DNA of 56,484 bases. Origin: an uncultured Acidobacteriia bacterium. Lineage in GTDB: Bacteria > Acidobacteriota > Terriglobia > Bryobacterales > Bryobacteraceae. A model generated the notes under the pieces. The model ran no database searches and was not told where the DNA came from. It saw only the letters and a program-made list of their open reading frames with translations. Location: contig CAIVPR010000024.1 of assembly GCA_903907865.1 (NCBI GenBank), positions 1 to 56,484 on the forward strand, written 5' to 3'. The translations under genes and the position numbers were made by a program. Below are positions 17,187 to 24,986 of the stretch, one piece after another. The stretch's first letter is position 1. Each line of letters begins with the position of its first letter.

Positions 17187-17600
17187 TCAGCGGGCGGCGA
17201 AGGCGGCGAAGTAGGCGCGCAGTTCGTCCCGGATTCGGCGGAACGAGGCGAGGCGTTCTTCTCCGGTACCGGTCGACAGCGGGTCTTCAAAACCGTGGTG
17301 GATGCGTTCGGCGGTCCCGAAGAAGACCGGGCAGTTCTCGCGCGCGTTGTCGCAGACGGTGAAAACGTAGTCGAAGTGCTGTCCGTCGAATTCGGCGACC
17401 GATTTCGAACGGTGCGTGGTCAAGTCGATTCCGATTTCCGCCATGACTGCGATGGCCTCGGGCCGGACGATGCTCGCACGGGTGCCAGCGCTCTCAACGT
17501 CGAACTTGTCGCCAGCGTCGTGCCGCAACAGGCCTTCCGCCATCTGGCTGCGGGCGGAATTCGCCGTGCAAAGGATCAGCACTCTTTTTTTAGGATTCAT
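17187..17600 (-). CDS. arsC: Thioredoxin-coupled arsenate reductase ArsC (LMW-PTP fold)
   Basis: A 137-residue protein that reduces arsenate to arsenite. The P-loop CTANSARS spans Cys11 to Ser18, and the redox pair Cys83 and Cys90 in TVCDNARENCPVF completes the three-cysteine relay of thioredoxin-linked ArsC. The length fits the family (about 130-140). The start is ATG 17600; the longer upstream frame is out of register with the aquaporin gene and rejected. It is the last gene of arsR-arsM-aqpS-like-arsC, seven bases after the aquaporin gene. Confidence 0.93.
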   Translation of the reverse strand: MNPKKRVLILCTANSARSQMAEGLLRHDAGDKFDVESAGTRASIVRPEAIAVMAEIGIDLTTHRSKSVAEFDGQHFDYVFTVCDNARENCPVFFGTAERIHHGFEDPLSTGTGEERLASFRRIRDELRAYFAAFAAR

Positions 17601-17607
17601 ATGCTCT

Positions 17608-18294
17608 CTATGTAAGGTTTCGGGCGGGGACGAGCCACCGGAATAGAATCGTTGCGGCGGCGGCCCCGGCCAGCTGCGCGATGATGAAACCCGGCACATC
17701 CACCGGGCGGATTCCGGCAAAGGTGTCGGTGGCCGCCCGGGCAAGCGTGACGGCGGGATTGGCGAACGAGGTGGACGCCGTGAACCAGTAGGCCCCGGTA
17801 ATGTAGGTGGCAACGGCGAACGGCACGGCGGACGGGCGGCTGCGCGAGCAACCCCAGATGACGGCCAACAATCCAAACGTCGCCACGAATTCGCTGAAGA
17901 TCTGAGCGCCGCCCGCCCGTACATGGCGCGACGCGGTAAAGACCGGCTCTCCGAACATCAAGTGCGCCGAAGCGACACCCCCGAATGCGCCCGCGACCTG
18001 CGCCGCCAGATAGCCCGGCACATCCCGCCAAGCCATTTCCCCCTGCGAGGCCATGGCCAAAGTTACCGCCGGATTCATGTGCGCTCCCGAGACCGGGCCG
18101 AATGTCAGAATCAGCGCCGCCAGCATCGCCCCGGTCGCCAGCGTATTCGCGAGCAGCGCGATGGCGACATTGCCGCCCGCCAAGCGGTCCGCCATTATGC
18201 CGGAGCCGACCACCGTCGCCAGTAGCAGCGCAGTGCCGATCGCTTCCGCCGCGTAGGACCGGGCCGCGTTCAAGAGCAGCATCCCGGTGCGCAA
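17608..18294 (-). CDS. Aquaglyceroporin, probable arsenite channel (AqpS-like)
   Basis: A 228-residue MIP-family channel with six hydrophobic segments and the two pore loops HMNPAVTLA (NPA 74-76) and FANPAVTLAR (NPA 179-181). In most aquaporins an Arg follows the second NPA as part of the selectivity filter; here it is Val182, as in the arsenic-linked AqpS subgroup. Located between arsM and arsC and overlapping the end of arsM by up to 25 bases, it most likely lets arsenite leave the cell down its gradient after ArsC action. ATG 18282 is an alternative start. No ArsB or Acr3 pump is encoded in the operon. Confidence 0.88.
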   Translation of the reverse strand: MRTGMLLLNAARSYAAEAIGTALLLATVVGSGIMADRLAGGNVAIALLANTLATGAMLAALILTFGPVSGAHMNPAVTLAMASQGEMAWRDVPGYLAAQVAGAFGGVASAHLMFGEPVFTASRHVRAGGAQIFSEFVATFGLLAVIWGCSRSRPSAVPFAVATYITGAYWFTASTSFANPAVTLARAATDTFAGIRPVDVPGFIIAQLAGAAAATILFRWLVPARNLT

Positions 18295-19106
18295 CAGGTC
18301 TTCGGTTTCGTCGCGCGGACGAATGCGCTCATGAACTTCCCGTCCACCAAGGGCGCGATCGCATCGACATCGACACCTTGCCCGGTCAGGAAGGAACGGG
18401 CATCCTCGATGTTGTAGACACGGGTCGGCTCGATTTCAATTCCGTCGAAGCCGGCCTTCGCGAGTTTGGCGACGTATTGGTAGTCGTCCAGCGCGCCCGC
18501 GATGCAGCCGACCCACAGCAGCATGTTCTGACGCACCGACTCCGGCACCTTTCCGCGGGTCACGACGTCGGAAACCGCGAACCGGCCTCCGGGCTTGAGG
18601 ACACGGAACGCTTCGCGCAACACCCGGTCCTTGTCCGACGAAAGATTGATCACGCAATTGCTGATGACCACGTCCACCGAATTGTCTGGAAGCGGGATGT
18701 GCTCGATTTCGCCTTTCAGGAACTCGACGTTTTCCACCCCGGCGATGCGCTGGTTTTCGCGTGCGAGGGCCAGCATTTCGTCCGTCATGTCGAGCCCGAA
18801 CGCCTTGCCGGTTGGCCCGACCCGCCGCGCCGAAAGGAGCACGTCGATCCCGCCGCCGGAGCCGAGGTCCAGCACCGTCTCGCCCGCCTTCAGTTCGGCA
18901 AGTGCGGTCGGATTCCCGCAGCCCAACGATGCGAGGACCGCGGCCTCCGGCAATACGCTTGTCTGCGCGGTGTCATAAAGGTTGGAGGTGATGGGGTCGC
19001 AGGACCCTGGCATCGCCGACCCGGCACCGCAACAGGAACTGCCGCCAGAATGTACCCTGAGCGCAGCCTGTCCGTACTTCTCTCGAACCGTTTCCCTGAT
19101 TTCCAT
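18270..19106 (-). CDS. arsM: Arsenite S-adenosylmethionine methyltransferase ArsM
   Basis: A 278-residue enzyme that methylates arsenite to volatile or less bound species. The SAM-binding motif [12 protein letters not shown] is at about 79-90. The conserved arsenite-binding cysteines Cys151 (ISNCVINL) and Cys201 (WVGCIAGAL) are present, with Cys63 a candidate third. Extra Cys pairs at 25-26 and near the C-terminus (KTCCAPGCC) are also typical of bacterial ArsM. Start ATG 19106 has AGGAG six bases upstream. The gene begins 8 bases after the arsR stop and overlaps the channel gene at its 3' end. Confidence 0.93.
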   Translation of the reverse strand: MEIRETVREKYGQAALRVHSGGSSCCGAGSAMPGSCDPITSNLYDTAQTSVLPEAAVLASLGCGNPTALAELKAGETVLDLGSGGGIDVLLSARRVGPTGKAFGLDMTDEMLALARENQRIAGVENVEFLKGEIEHIPLPDNSVDVVISNCVINLSSDKDRVLREAFRVLKPGGRFAVSDVVTRGKVPESVRQNMLLWVGCIAGALDDYQYVAKLAKAGFDGIEIEPTRVYNIEDARSFLTGQGVDVDAIAPLVDGKFMSAFVRATKPKTCCAPGCCS

Positions 19107-19114
19107 GGTGGCTC

Positions 19115-19456
19115 CTAACAGCAAAGATTTGTGATCGTATGGGGTTCCACCGCTTGGTTCCTCGTGCAGCACTCGGCATAGAGGAAGCCGAGCAGTTCGC
19201 GCAGGCCGTCGGCATTGGCCGAGTACCACAGGAACGTCCCATCCCGCCGCACGCGGACCAACCCTTCGTTCTTCAGCTTTTCCAAGTGGTGCGAAAGCGT
19301 GGACGCGGCGATCCCCAGTTCCTGACCGATGTCGCCGACGACCATCCCACCTGGATGGGCGGCCAGCAAGAGCCGCATGATCCGCAAGCGGGGAGCGGTC
19401 CCCATGGCGGAGAACATGTCGGCGAAGCGGGTGATCTGGTCTTCGGTGGGCGTCAT
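19115..19456 (-). CDS. arsR: ArsR-family arsenic-responsive repressor
   Basis: A 113-residue winged-helix repressor. The helix-turn-helix spans about 41-66 (VVGDIGQELGIAASTLSHHL), followed by the wing (LVRVRRDGTFLWYSA). It lacks the classic ELCVCD motif in the recognition helix. Instead Cys96-Cys97 near the end of the dimerisation helix and Cys112-Cys113 at the C-terminus are candidate arsenite ligands, a pattern seen in atypical ArsR proteins. First gene of the arsenic operon; a perfect palindrome lies just before its start codon and is its probable operator. Confidence 0.92.
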   Translation of the reverse strand: MTPTEDQITRFADMFSAMGTAPRLRIMRLLLAAHPGGMVVGDIGQELGIAASTLSHHLEKLKNEGLVRVRRDGTFLWYSANADGLRELLGFLYAECCTRNQAVEPHTITNLCC

Positions 19457-19463
19457 TCGATAT

Positions 19464-19479
19464 TTCTATATTTATAGAA
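19464..19479. promoter_or_regulatory. Probable ArsR operator (perfect 7-2-7 palindrome)
   Basis: TTCTATA-TT-TATAGAA, a perfect AT-rich inverted repeat 7 bases before the arsR start codon, in a region otherwise GC-rich. This is the size and position expected of an ArsR/SmtB-type operator overlapping the promoter. Binding would repress the whole operon until arsenite is bound. Confidence 0.7.
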
Positions 19480-19598
19480 GCATAGATGGATGCCGGACTG
19501 CAAGTGGGAAAAACATGCGAGGTCCAAGCGTTGCCGCGTGGGGGGGTGTCTTCCCCATCAACAGCTCACGTCCAGCTGCGCCAACCGCCGCTCGTGTC

Positions 19599-19618
19599 CT
19601 GAAAGGCAGACCTTTCGG
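19599..19618. other. Hairpin in the leader of the GGDEF/EAL gene
   Basis: CTGAAAGG-CAGA-CCTTTCGG, an 8-bp stem with one G-T pair and a 4-base loop, about 100 bases before the start of the GGDEF/EAL gene. No T-run follows on either strand. It does not fit the c-di-GMP riboswitch pattern. Its role is unknown. Confidence 0.4.
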
Positions 19619-19715
19619 AATCGTCAGCTCCCTGAAATTTTGGCCGGAAACAGCGGAATTTGGAAAGGACGTGCGTGCCGCCGTTATCCACTAATGGATG
19701 TGAGATTATCAGACT

Positions 19716-20969
19716 ATGGAGCGCGACGTGACCGGAGAAAATCGGGACTTTCGCCGAGATCCGTTGACCGGTTTGTCGGACGGAACCGAGCTCCTCCACT
19801 GTGCAAGGGCCGCGCAGGAGCAACACCGGGAAGGGCAAGACCCTCCGGCGCTTCTGGTGGTCGACTTGGATGGATTCAAAGCTGTAGTCGACGGTGCCGG
19901 CCACAAAACCGGAAACTTGGTCCTGCAGCGGGTCGCCAAACGCCTCCGGGATGCGTCCGGTTCCGACATGTTGGTTGCCAGGCTGTGGGCCGACGAGTTT
20001 GCCATTCTGATGCCGGACGGAGCCGAGGCCGAGCGGCTTGCCGAGCGGCTCCTCGCCGTCATTCGGAGACCGTACGCGGTCGGCGGGCAGATTGTAAACA
20101 TCTCCGCCAGTCTCGGAATAGCCATGCTGGCACCGGGCCAAGCCGTCGAGGAATGGATTGGCAACGCGAGCATCGCGGTTCGTGAGGCTCAGCGGGGCAC
20201 CAGGGGTCGCCGCGTCACGTTCGCCGACCGCATGCGGGAGAGCGCGAGCCGCCGGTTCGTGTTGGACCGAGACCTGCGGTCCGCAGTTACCCTGCTCAAC
20301 CCGGAACTGCGGTACGCGCGGGAATTGAGTCAGTTCGTTCTGGAATACCAACCGCATTTCCACTTGCAAAGCCGTCGGCTCGCGGGCTTCGAGGCTCTGA
20401 TTCGCTGGTTCCATCCCGAACGTGGACGCGTCGGTCCGGACGAATTCATCCCAGTGGCCGAGCGAACCGGGTTGATCTGCACATTGGGAACTTGGATCCT
20501 TCGCACCGCTTGTCAAGCCGCCGTCCAATGGCCGGCGTGCGACGGCGGGCAGCCGCTGCTCAGCGTCAACGTCTCCCCGCTTCAGATCGCGGAAGGGAAT
20601 TCGTTCATCCAATCCCTCCGTGAGGTCCTTCGGGGATCTGGTCTGCCACCAACCCGTCTGGTCCTGGAGATCACCGAGTCCGCCGCTTTACCGGACGCCC
20701 TGCCCGTGTTCGAGGAGATTCGGGCGATGGGCATCCAGCTGAGCATCGACGACTTCGGAACTGGTTTTTCCTCGCTCGGCCACCTCGCAAGGTTCGGCTT
20801 CGACCGGTTGAAAATCGACCGCTCCTTCGTCCGGGACCTTTCCCTGTTCTCTTCAGAGACAGCAACCCCCGTCGGAAACGGCACATTGAGCCGCAGTGAC
20901 CAAGCAGTCTGGATTGTTCGCGCGATCACCGGCTTGGCCCAAGGACTGGGGTTGTCGACACTTGCCTAG
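19716..20969 (+). CDS. GGDEF/EAL c-di-GMP protein, cut by an in-frame amber codon
   Basis: 417 residues before TAG. The GGDEF domain (about 14-170) starts at DPLTGL, but its active site reads LWADEF (90-95) instead of GGDEF, so cyclase activity is unlikely. The EAL domain (about 200-417) keeps Glu226 (EAL), Asn285 (VNVSP), Glu318 (LEITES), Asp345-Asp346 (DDFGTG) and Lys366 (LKIDRSF). Codon 418, where the family has the Glu of the AEGVE motif, is TAG; the same frame continues with GVE and a normal EAL C-terminus to 21122. A single G-to-T change (GAG to TAG) explains this. No sensor domain is attached. A BLUF gene overlaps the end of the original frame. Without read-through the product should lack phosphodiesterase activity. 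Confidence 0.88.
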   Translation: MERDVTGENRDFRRDPLTGLSDGTELLHCARAAQEQHREGQDPPALLVVDLDGFKAVVDGAGHKTGNLVLQRVAKRLRDASGSDMLVARLWADEFAILMPDGAEAERLAERLLAVIRRPYAVGGQIVNISASLGIAMLAPGQAVEEWIGNASIAVREAQRGTRGRRVTFADRMRESASRRFVLDRDLRSAVTLLNPELRYARELSQFVLEYQPHFHLQSRRLAGFEALIRWFHPERGRVGPDEFIPVAERTGLICTLGTWILRTACQAAVQWPACDGGQPLLSVNVSPLQIAEGNSFIQSLREVLRGSGLPPTRLVLEITESAALPDALPVFEEIRAMGIQLSIDDFGTGFSSLGHLARFGFDRLKIDRSFVRDLSLFSSETATPVGNGTLSRSDQAVWIVRAITGLAQGLGLSTLA

Positions 20970-21122
20970 GGCGTTGAGAACCCAGACCAAGAGGAAATCT
21001 TGCGGAGGGCCGGAGTCGACGAAGCGCAGGGCTTCCTCTACTCCCGTCCTTTGGCCGCCGACCGGGTTCCGGCGTTCATCGAGGGTGCCAGCGTTTTCGT
21101 GTTGGATAGAGGAAAACCGTGA
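20970..21122 (+). pseudogene. Cut-off C-terminus of the EAL domain
   Basis: Directly after the amber codon and in the same frame, 50 codons read GVENPDQEEI, then DEAQGFLYSRPLAA and a short tail to TGA at 21120-21122. This matches the end of EAL domains, including the Gln-Gly and SRPL segment that closes the active site. The terminal TGA overlaps the GTG start of the BLUF gene (GTGA), an arrangement that only makes sense if translation once ran through. Confidence 0.85.
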
Positions 21123-21607
21123 GCCACGAGATTTTCAGTCTTGCCTACGTCAGCAGGAGTGAACTGTCTGGGTCCGGGGACGTGCTGAAAGCCGAGATTC
21201 GCGCCATACTTGCATCGTCCCGGCGTAACAACCATCGGCTGGGCGTGACGGGTGCCCTCCTCTATTCCGAAGGTTGGTTTGCGCAAATCCTCGAGGGCCC
21301 GGTCGACGCCTTGGAGTCACTCTTTGAGACCATCGGGGCGGACCGTCGCCACTCCAACGTGACGATCCTGCACTTCCATCCAGTGGAGGAGCCGTCCTTT
21401 CCGGCTTGGTCCATGGCGTATGCCGGTCTGGACCCGGCAGGGAAGGGCCGGGCGGAGGAGGTGAGCGCGCTTTCCGCTGCGGACCAGATCCCCGCGACGT
21501 CCACTGGGGCTTCCTTCGTGGCGACCCTGCACGACTTCATTTCCTGCCAGGAGCAGGGGTTGGCGGAACAGACTCAGCCGGACCCGGCACCGCCCGCGAA
21601 CGGCTAA
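21119..21607 (+). CDS. BLUF-domain blue-light photoreceptor
   Basis: A 162-residue stand-alone BLUF protein (FAD-binding blue-light sensor). Key residues are visible: Tyr10 (LAYVSRS), Asn37/Asn38 (SRRNNHRLGVTG), Gln56 (FAQILEG), and Trp97 with Met99 (PAWSMAY), corresponding to the Tyr-Gln-Trp/Met photocycle set. Tyr-to-Gln spacing is 46, a few residues more than in short BLUFs, from an insertion after SRSELSG. After about residue 105 the tail is acidic and probably disordered. The start is GTG, overlapping the TGA of the broken EAL frame, so it was translationally coupled to it. In other bacteria BLUF controls EAL domains in the same chain or in trans; here it is a separate chain. Confidence 0.92.
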   Translation: MSHEIFSLAYVSRSELSGSGDVLKAEIRAILASSRRNNHRLGVTGALLYSEGWFAQILEGPVDALESLFETIGADRRHSNVTILHFHPVEEPSFPAWSMAYAGLDPAGKGRAEEVSALSAADQIPATSTGASFVATLHDFISCQEQGLAEQTQPDPAPPANG

Positions 21608-21729
21608 GCGACCGCAACCGATCCTTCCATTGGCCGATCCGGCGCAGCGGTCTGCGGGGACGGTCCGGACGCACTAGAGGGGCCGAATACCTCCCGTGGA
21701 ACTGTTCCACTGGCGACATACAATGTGGT

Positions 21730-22299
21730 TTGGCAAGTGCGGCTCCATTCACCCAACTCCTGCGCCACCTCAAGGATGGCGACAAGGCTGCTTTAGACCA
21801 GCTGATGCCCCTTGTCTACGCCGAGCTGCGCCGTTTGGCCGACAACTACCTGCGCAATGAGCGTCCCGGCCACACCCTCCAGCCGACCGCCTTGGTCCAC
21901 GAGGCCTACATGCGCCTCGCTGGCCAAGAGCAGCCGGACTACGAAAGCCGCGCCCACTTCAGCGGTGTCGCCGCCCAGGTGATGCGTCAGATCCTGGTGG
22001 ACCACGCCCGGCGCCGCAACGCATCCAAGCGGGGGGGCGGCGTGCGGCCGCTGTCGCTCGACGAAGGCATTGACGCGGCCGAGGAGCGCGCCGGCGACCT
22101 GATCGCCCTCGACGACGCGCTCACCGCCCTGGCCCAGCAGGATCCGAAAAAGGCCCGCCTCATCGAACTCCGCTACTTCGGCGGGCTCACCGCCGAGGAG
22201 GCCGCGGAGGTCACCTCGCTGTCGGTCCAAGCCGTCTACCGCGAGATCCGCATCGCCAACGCCTGGCTGCGCCGGTTCATCGAAGCACCGGTCCAATAG
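21730..22299 (+). CDS. ECF-type RNA polymerase sigma factor (acidobacterial/planctomycete type)
   Basis: About 189 residues. Region 2 (TQLLRHLKDGDKAALDQLMP, then HTLQPTALVHEAYMRLA) and the AHFSGVAAQVMRQILVDHAR helix are signatures of the Sigma70-ECF family common in Acidobacteria and Planctomycetes. Region 4 ends with VTSLSVQAVYREIRIANAWL. The start is uncertain: TTG 21730 gives the length usual for the family, while the open frame reaches back into the BLUF gene without sigma-like sequence. No anti-sigma factor is adjacent. It is followed by the DUF1800/DUF1501 pair, an association often seen in these phyla. Confidence 0.87.
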   Translation: MASAAPFTQLLRHLKDGDKAALDQLMPLVYAELRRLADNYLRNERPGHTLQPTALVHEAYMRLAGQEQPDYESRAHFSGVAAQVMRQILVDHARRRNASKRGGGVRPLSLDEGIDAAEERAGDLIALDDALTALAQQDPKKARLIELRYFGGLTAEEAAEVTSLSVQAVYREIRIANAWLRRFIEAPVQ

Positions 22300-22396
22300 T
22301 TTATTTTCACGACCCTTAAAAACTACGCACATTCTTGCGCCCTGCCAAATAGGAGGATGTACTGCCGGATCCGAATGGACCGGCGGAATCAAGAAC

Positions 22397-24934
22397 ATGC
22401 GAATGTTACATGCAAGTCGGAGGATCGGTGTGTGCCTACTGGCAGCCGTTCCACTTTTTGGAGCGGCCTCGATCACGGTCACTCCGAGCAACGAGTCCGT
22501 CGCAATCGGAGGGACCCGGCAAATGACCGCCATGGTTTCGGGCCTGGCCAATACGGCGGTCAACTGGTCCGTCATTGGCGCTGGATCCATCGACGCCAAC
22601 GGGCTCTATTCGGCACCGGCAATGATGCCAGCCAGCAACTACGTATCCATCCTGGCGACCAGCATGATGGACCAAACCATTTCCGGCTCCACCGGGGTCT
22701 TCCTCAAAGGGGCAGGACCGGTTCTCACCAGCCTGTCGGTCCAAGTCTCGGGCGGCTACATGACCCTGCAGGTCTACGGCAATGGTTTTCAACCCGGAGC
22801 CTGGGGCTACTACGGCAACGTGGGCACGTCAACAACCTACGTGTCCCCAACCCAAGTGACCGTCAACGGCTACGTGACGGCGGGGATGACCGGCCAAGTC
22901 TACGTGAAGAACACCACGTCGATGCCTTCCAACATGCTGAACCTCACGATTCCCGGCGGCAACGCCGGAGCCGCACCGGTGGTGTCGCCCGCGACCATCA
23001 GCGTGGTGCAGGGGATGACGCAGCAATTCAATTCGACCGTCCAAGCGGTCACTTGGTCCGCCACGGGGGGAACCATCACTGCTTCAGGTCTCTTCACGGC
23101 ACCGGCACAGGTGCCGAATCCCCCAACCATCACCGTCACCGCCACGGATGCGACCAGCAAGAGCGGAAGCGCCACGGTTACCATTCTGAGCAACGCGCCA
23201 CCCACCATTAGCAGCGTCGCCCTAAATCCGATTCCCGTCGGCGTCTTTTCGACCTCCGCAACCGGGACGGGCTTCACCGCCACATCAACGGCCTCGTTGG
23301 GCGGAAAGGCGCTCTCCACGAGTTTCGTGTCGTCCACGCAGCTCGCAATCAGCGGTTATGCCTCCACCGGCGGCACGAGTTCGATATCCGTGAGCAACGG
23401 ACCGATCGCTTCGGCACCGTTCACCGTGCAGGTCGGCGTCGCCAATCCGCAGGTTTCCGCTGCCGCCGCCCGACGGTTCCTGGAGCAGGCGGCCTTCGGA
23501 CCCAGCCCGGCGGATGCCCAGCATGTCCAGCAGGTCGGCCTCCAAGGCTGGCTGAACGAGCAATTCGCGATGCCCCGCGTCTCCAACTTTCTGAACTTGG
23601 GCAACGTGAGCAGCATGGGACCCCGTTTCATCGCCAACGCGACGATGAACCCCGACCAACTCCGCCAGCGCGTCGCCTTCGTTCTCAGCCAGTTCTTCGT
23701 CACCTCGCTGAACAAGATCACTTGGCAGACCGACATGGAGACCTTCCAGGACATGCTCGCGGCCGACGCGTTTTCCAATTACCGCCAGATCCTTGGCGAT
23801 GTGACGCTGAGTGGCGTCATGGGCGAATACCTCGACATGGCGAACAGCCCCAAAGGCAACGCCAACGGCAGCGTGGTCGCCAACCAGAACTACGCCCGCG
23901 AAGTCCTTCAGCTCTTCTCGATCGGAACGGCCCTACTGTTCCCCGACGGAACGCCGCAGGTCGACGGCGTCGGCGTGCCCCTGCCTGCCTACAACCAACA
24001 GACGATTGCTGAGTTCGCCCGTGTTTTCACCGGTTGGTCGTACGCTCCTGCCCCGGGAAAGCAGGGCTACTTCGGCAACTACATCTACACCGGTGCCCCG
24101 ATGGTCGCCTATCCCGCCTATCACGACACCGGGTCGAAGACCCTGTTGAACGGCGTGGTGTTGCCCCCCAACCAGACGCCGCTTGCGGACTTGAACGCCG
24201 CGCTCGACAACATCTTCAACCATCCGAATGTCGGGCCGTACCTCGCCAAACAGTTGATCCAGCACTTGGTGAAGAGCAACCCCAGCCCGGCCTATGTCGG
24301 TCGCGTAGCCGCAGCTTTCAATGACAACGGCAACGGCGTGCGCGGGGACATGAAGGCGGTCGTCACGGCAGTCCTGATGGACGTCGAGGCCCGCGCCAAC
24401 GATATCGGCGGCCAAGACCTGGTTCTCGACGGCCACCTGCAGGAGCCGGCCCTGTACATCAGCGGCATCATGCGGGCCCTCTCGGCGAGCATTTCGGACC
24501 AAAACTATTTCGCCAACGACCTCCGTTCGATGGGAGAGGACATCTACAACGCCCCAAGCGTTTTCAACTACTACTCGCCCTTCTACTCGGCTCCTGGCGC
24601 GCAAGCACTGGGTCCGGAGTTCCAGATCTACTCGCCCTACACGGCGGTATACCGCGCGAACTTCATCTCCAGCTTCTTCTACAACTACTCGGCACTGGTG
24701 CAGACGTCGGGACCAGGGGCCACTGTAGATCTCACTCCCTTGGCCGCTTTGGCGGGAACACCTTCCGCCCTGGTGGACGCACTCGACATCACGTTCACCC
24801 ACGGCACGATGCCGGCGGCGATGAAGCAGACCCTGGTTGGCGCAGTGACGACGGAGGCTGGCGGCAATTTGCGCCGAGTCCAGACCGGAATGTACCTGCT
24901 CCTGACCTCGGGATACTACAACGTCTGGCACTAG
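22397..24934 (+). CDS. Secreted DUF1800 protein with N-terminal Ig-like/IPT domains
   Basis: An 845-residue protein with a signal peptide (RIGVCLLAAVPLFGAASI). Residues about 28-350 hold four Ig-like/IPT beta-sandwich repeats (SITVTPSNESVAIGGTRQMT; SPATISVVQGMTQQFNSTVQ). The DUF1800 domain runs from about 355 (AAARRFLEQAAFGPSPADAQ) through LRQRVAFVLSQFFVTS, ANQNYAREVLQLFSIGT and AEFARVFTGWSY to the C-terminal YLLLTSGYYNVWH. DUF1800 is usually encoded next to DUF1501, as here (52-base gap). The biochemical role of the pair is unknown; both are exported. Follows an ECF sigma gene on the same strand. Confidence 0.9.
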   Translation: MRMLHASRRIGVCLLAAVPLFGAASITVTPSNESVAIGGTRQMTAMVSGLANTAVNWSVIGAGSIDANGLYSAPAMMPASNYVSILATSMMDQTISGSTGVFLKGAGPVLTSLSVQVSGGYMTLQVYGNGFQPGAWGYYGNVGTSTTYVSPTQVTVNGYVTAGMTGQVYVKNTTSMPSNMLNLTIPGGNAGAAPVVSPATISVVQGMTQQFNSTVQAVTWSATGGTITASGLFTAPAQVPNPPTITVTATDATSKSGSATVTILSNAPPTISSVALNPIPVGVFSTSATGTGFTATSTASLGGKALSTSFVSSTQLAISGYASTGGTSSISVSNGPIASAPFTVQVGVANPQVSAAAARRFLEQAAFGPSPADAQHVQQVGLQGWLNEQFAMPRVSNFLNLGNVSSMGPRFIANATMNPDQLRQRVAFVLSQFFVTSLNKITWQTDMETFQDMLAADAFSNYRQILGDVTLSGVMGEYLDMANSPKGNANGSVVANQNYAREVLQLFSIGTALLFPDGTPQVDGVGVPLPAYNQQTIAEFARVFTGWSYAPAPGKQGYFGNYIYTGAPMVAYPAYHDTGSKTLLNGVVLPPNQTPLADLNAALDNIFNHPNVGPYLAKQLIQHLVKSNPSPAYVGRVAAAFNDNGNGVRGDMKAVVTAVLMDVEARANDIGGQDLVLDGHLQEPALYISGIMRALSASISDQNYFANDLRSMGEDIYNAPSVFNYYSPFYSAPGAQALGPEFQIYSPYTAVYRANFISSFFYNYSALVQTSGPGATVDLTPLAALAGTPSALVDALDITFTHGTMPAAMKQTLVGAVTTEAGGNLRRVQTGMYLLLTSGYYNVWH

Positions 24935-24986
24935 GCGGAACCTGGCTACCAAGAACCTCTAACGATCTACACACAAGGAATTCACA

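Noticed and set aside
19500-19715. Possible c-di-GMP riboswitch in the leader of the GGDEF/EAL gene
   Set aside because: The hairpin at 19599-19618 is simple, and the conserved internal motifs of GEMM riboswitches are not present.
22357-23211. A frame starting right after a perfect AGGAGG upstream of DUF1800
   Set aside because: The ATG directly touches the AGGAGG (no spacing), and the encoded protein is Arg/His-rich shadow of the DUF1800 gene, which has a real signal peptide.
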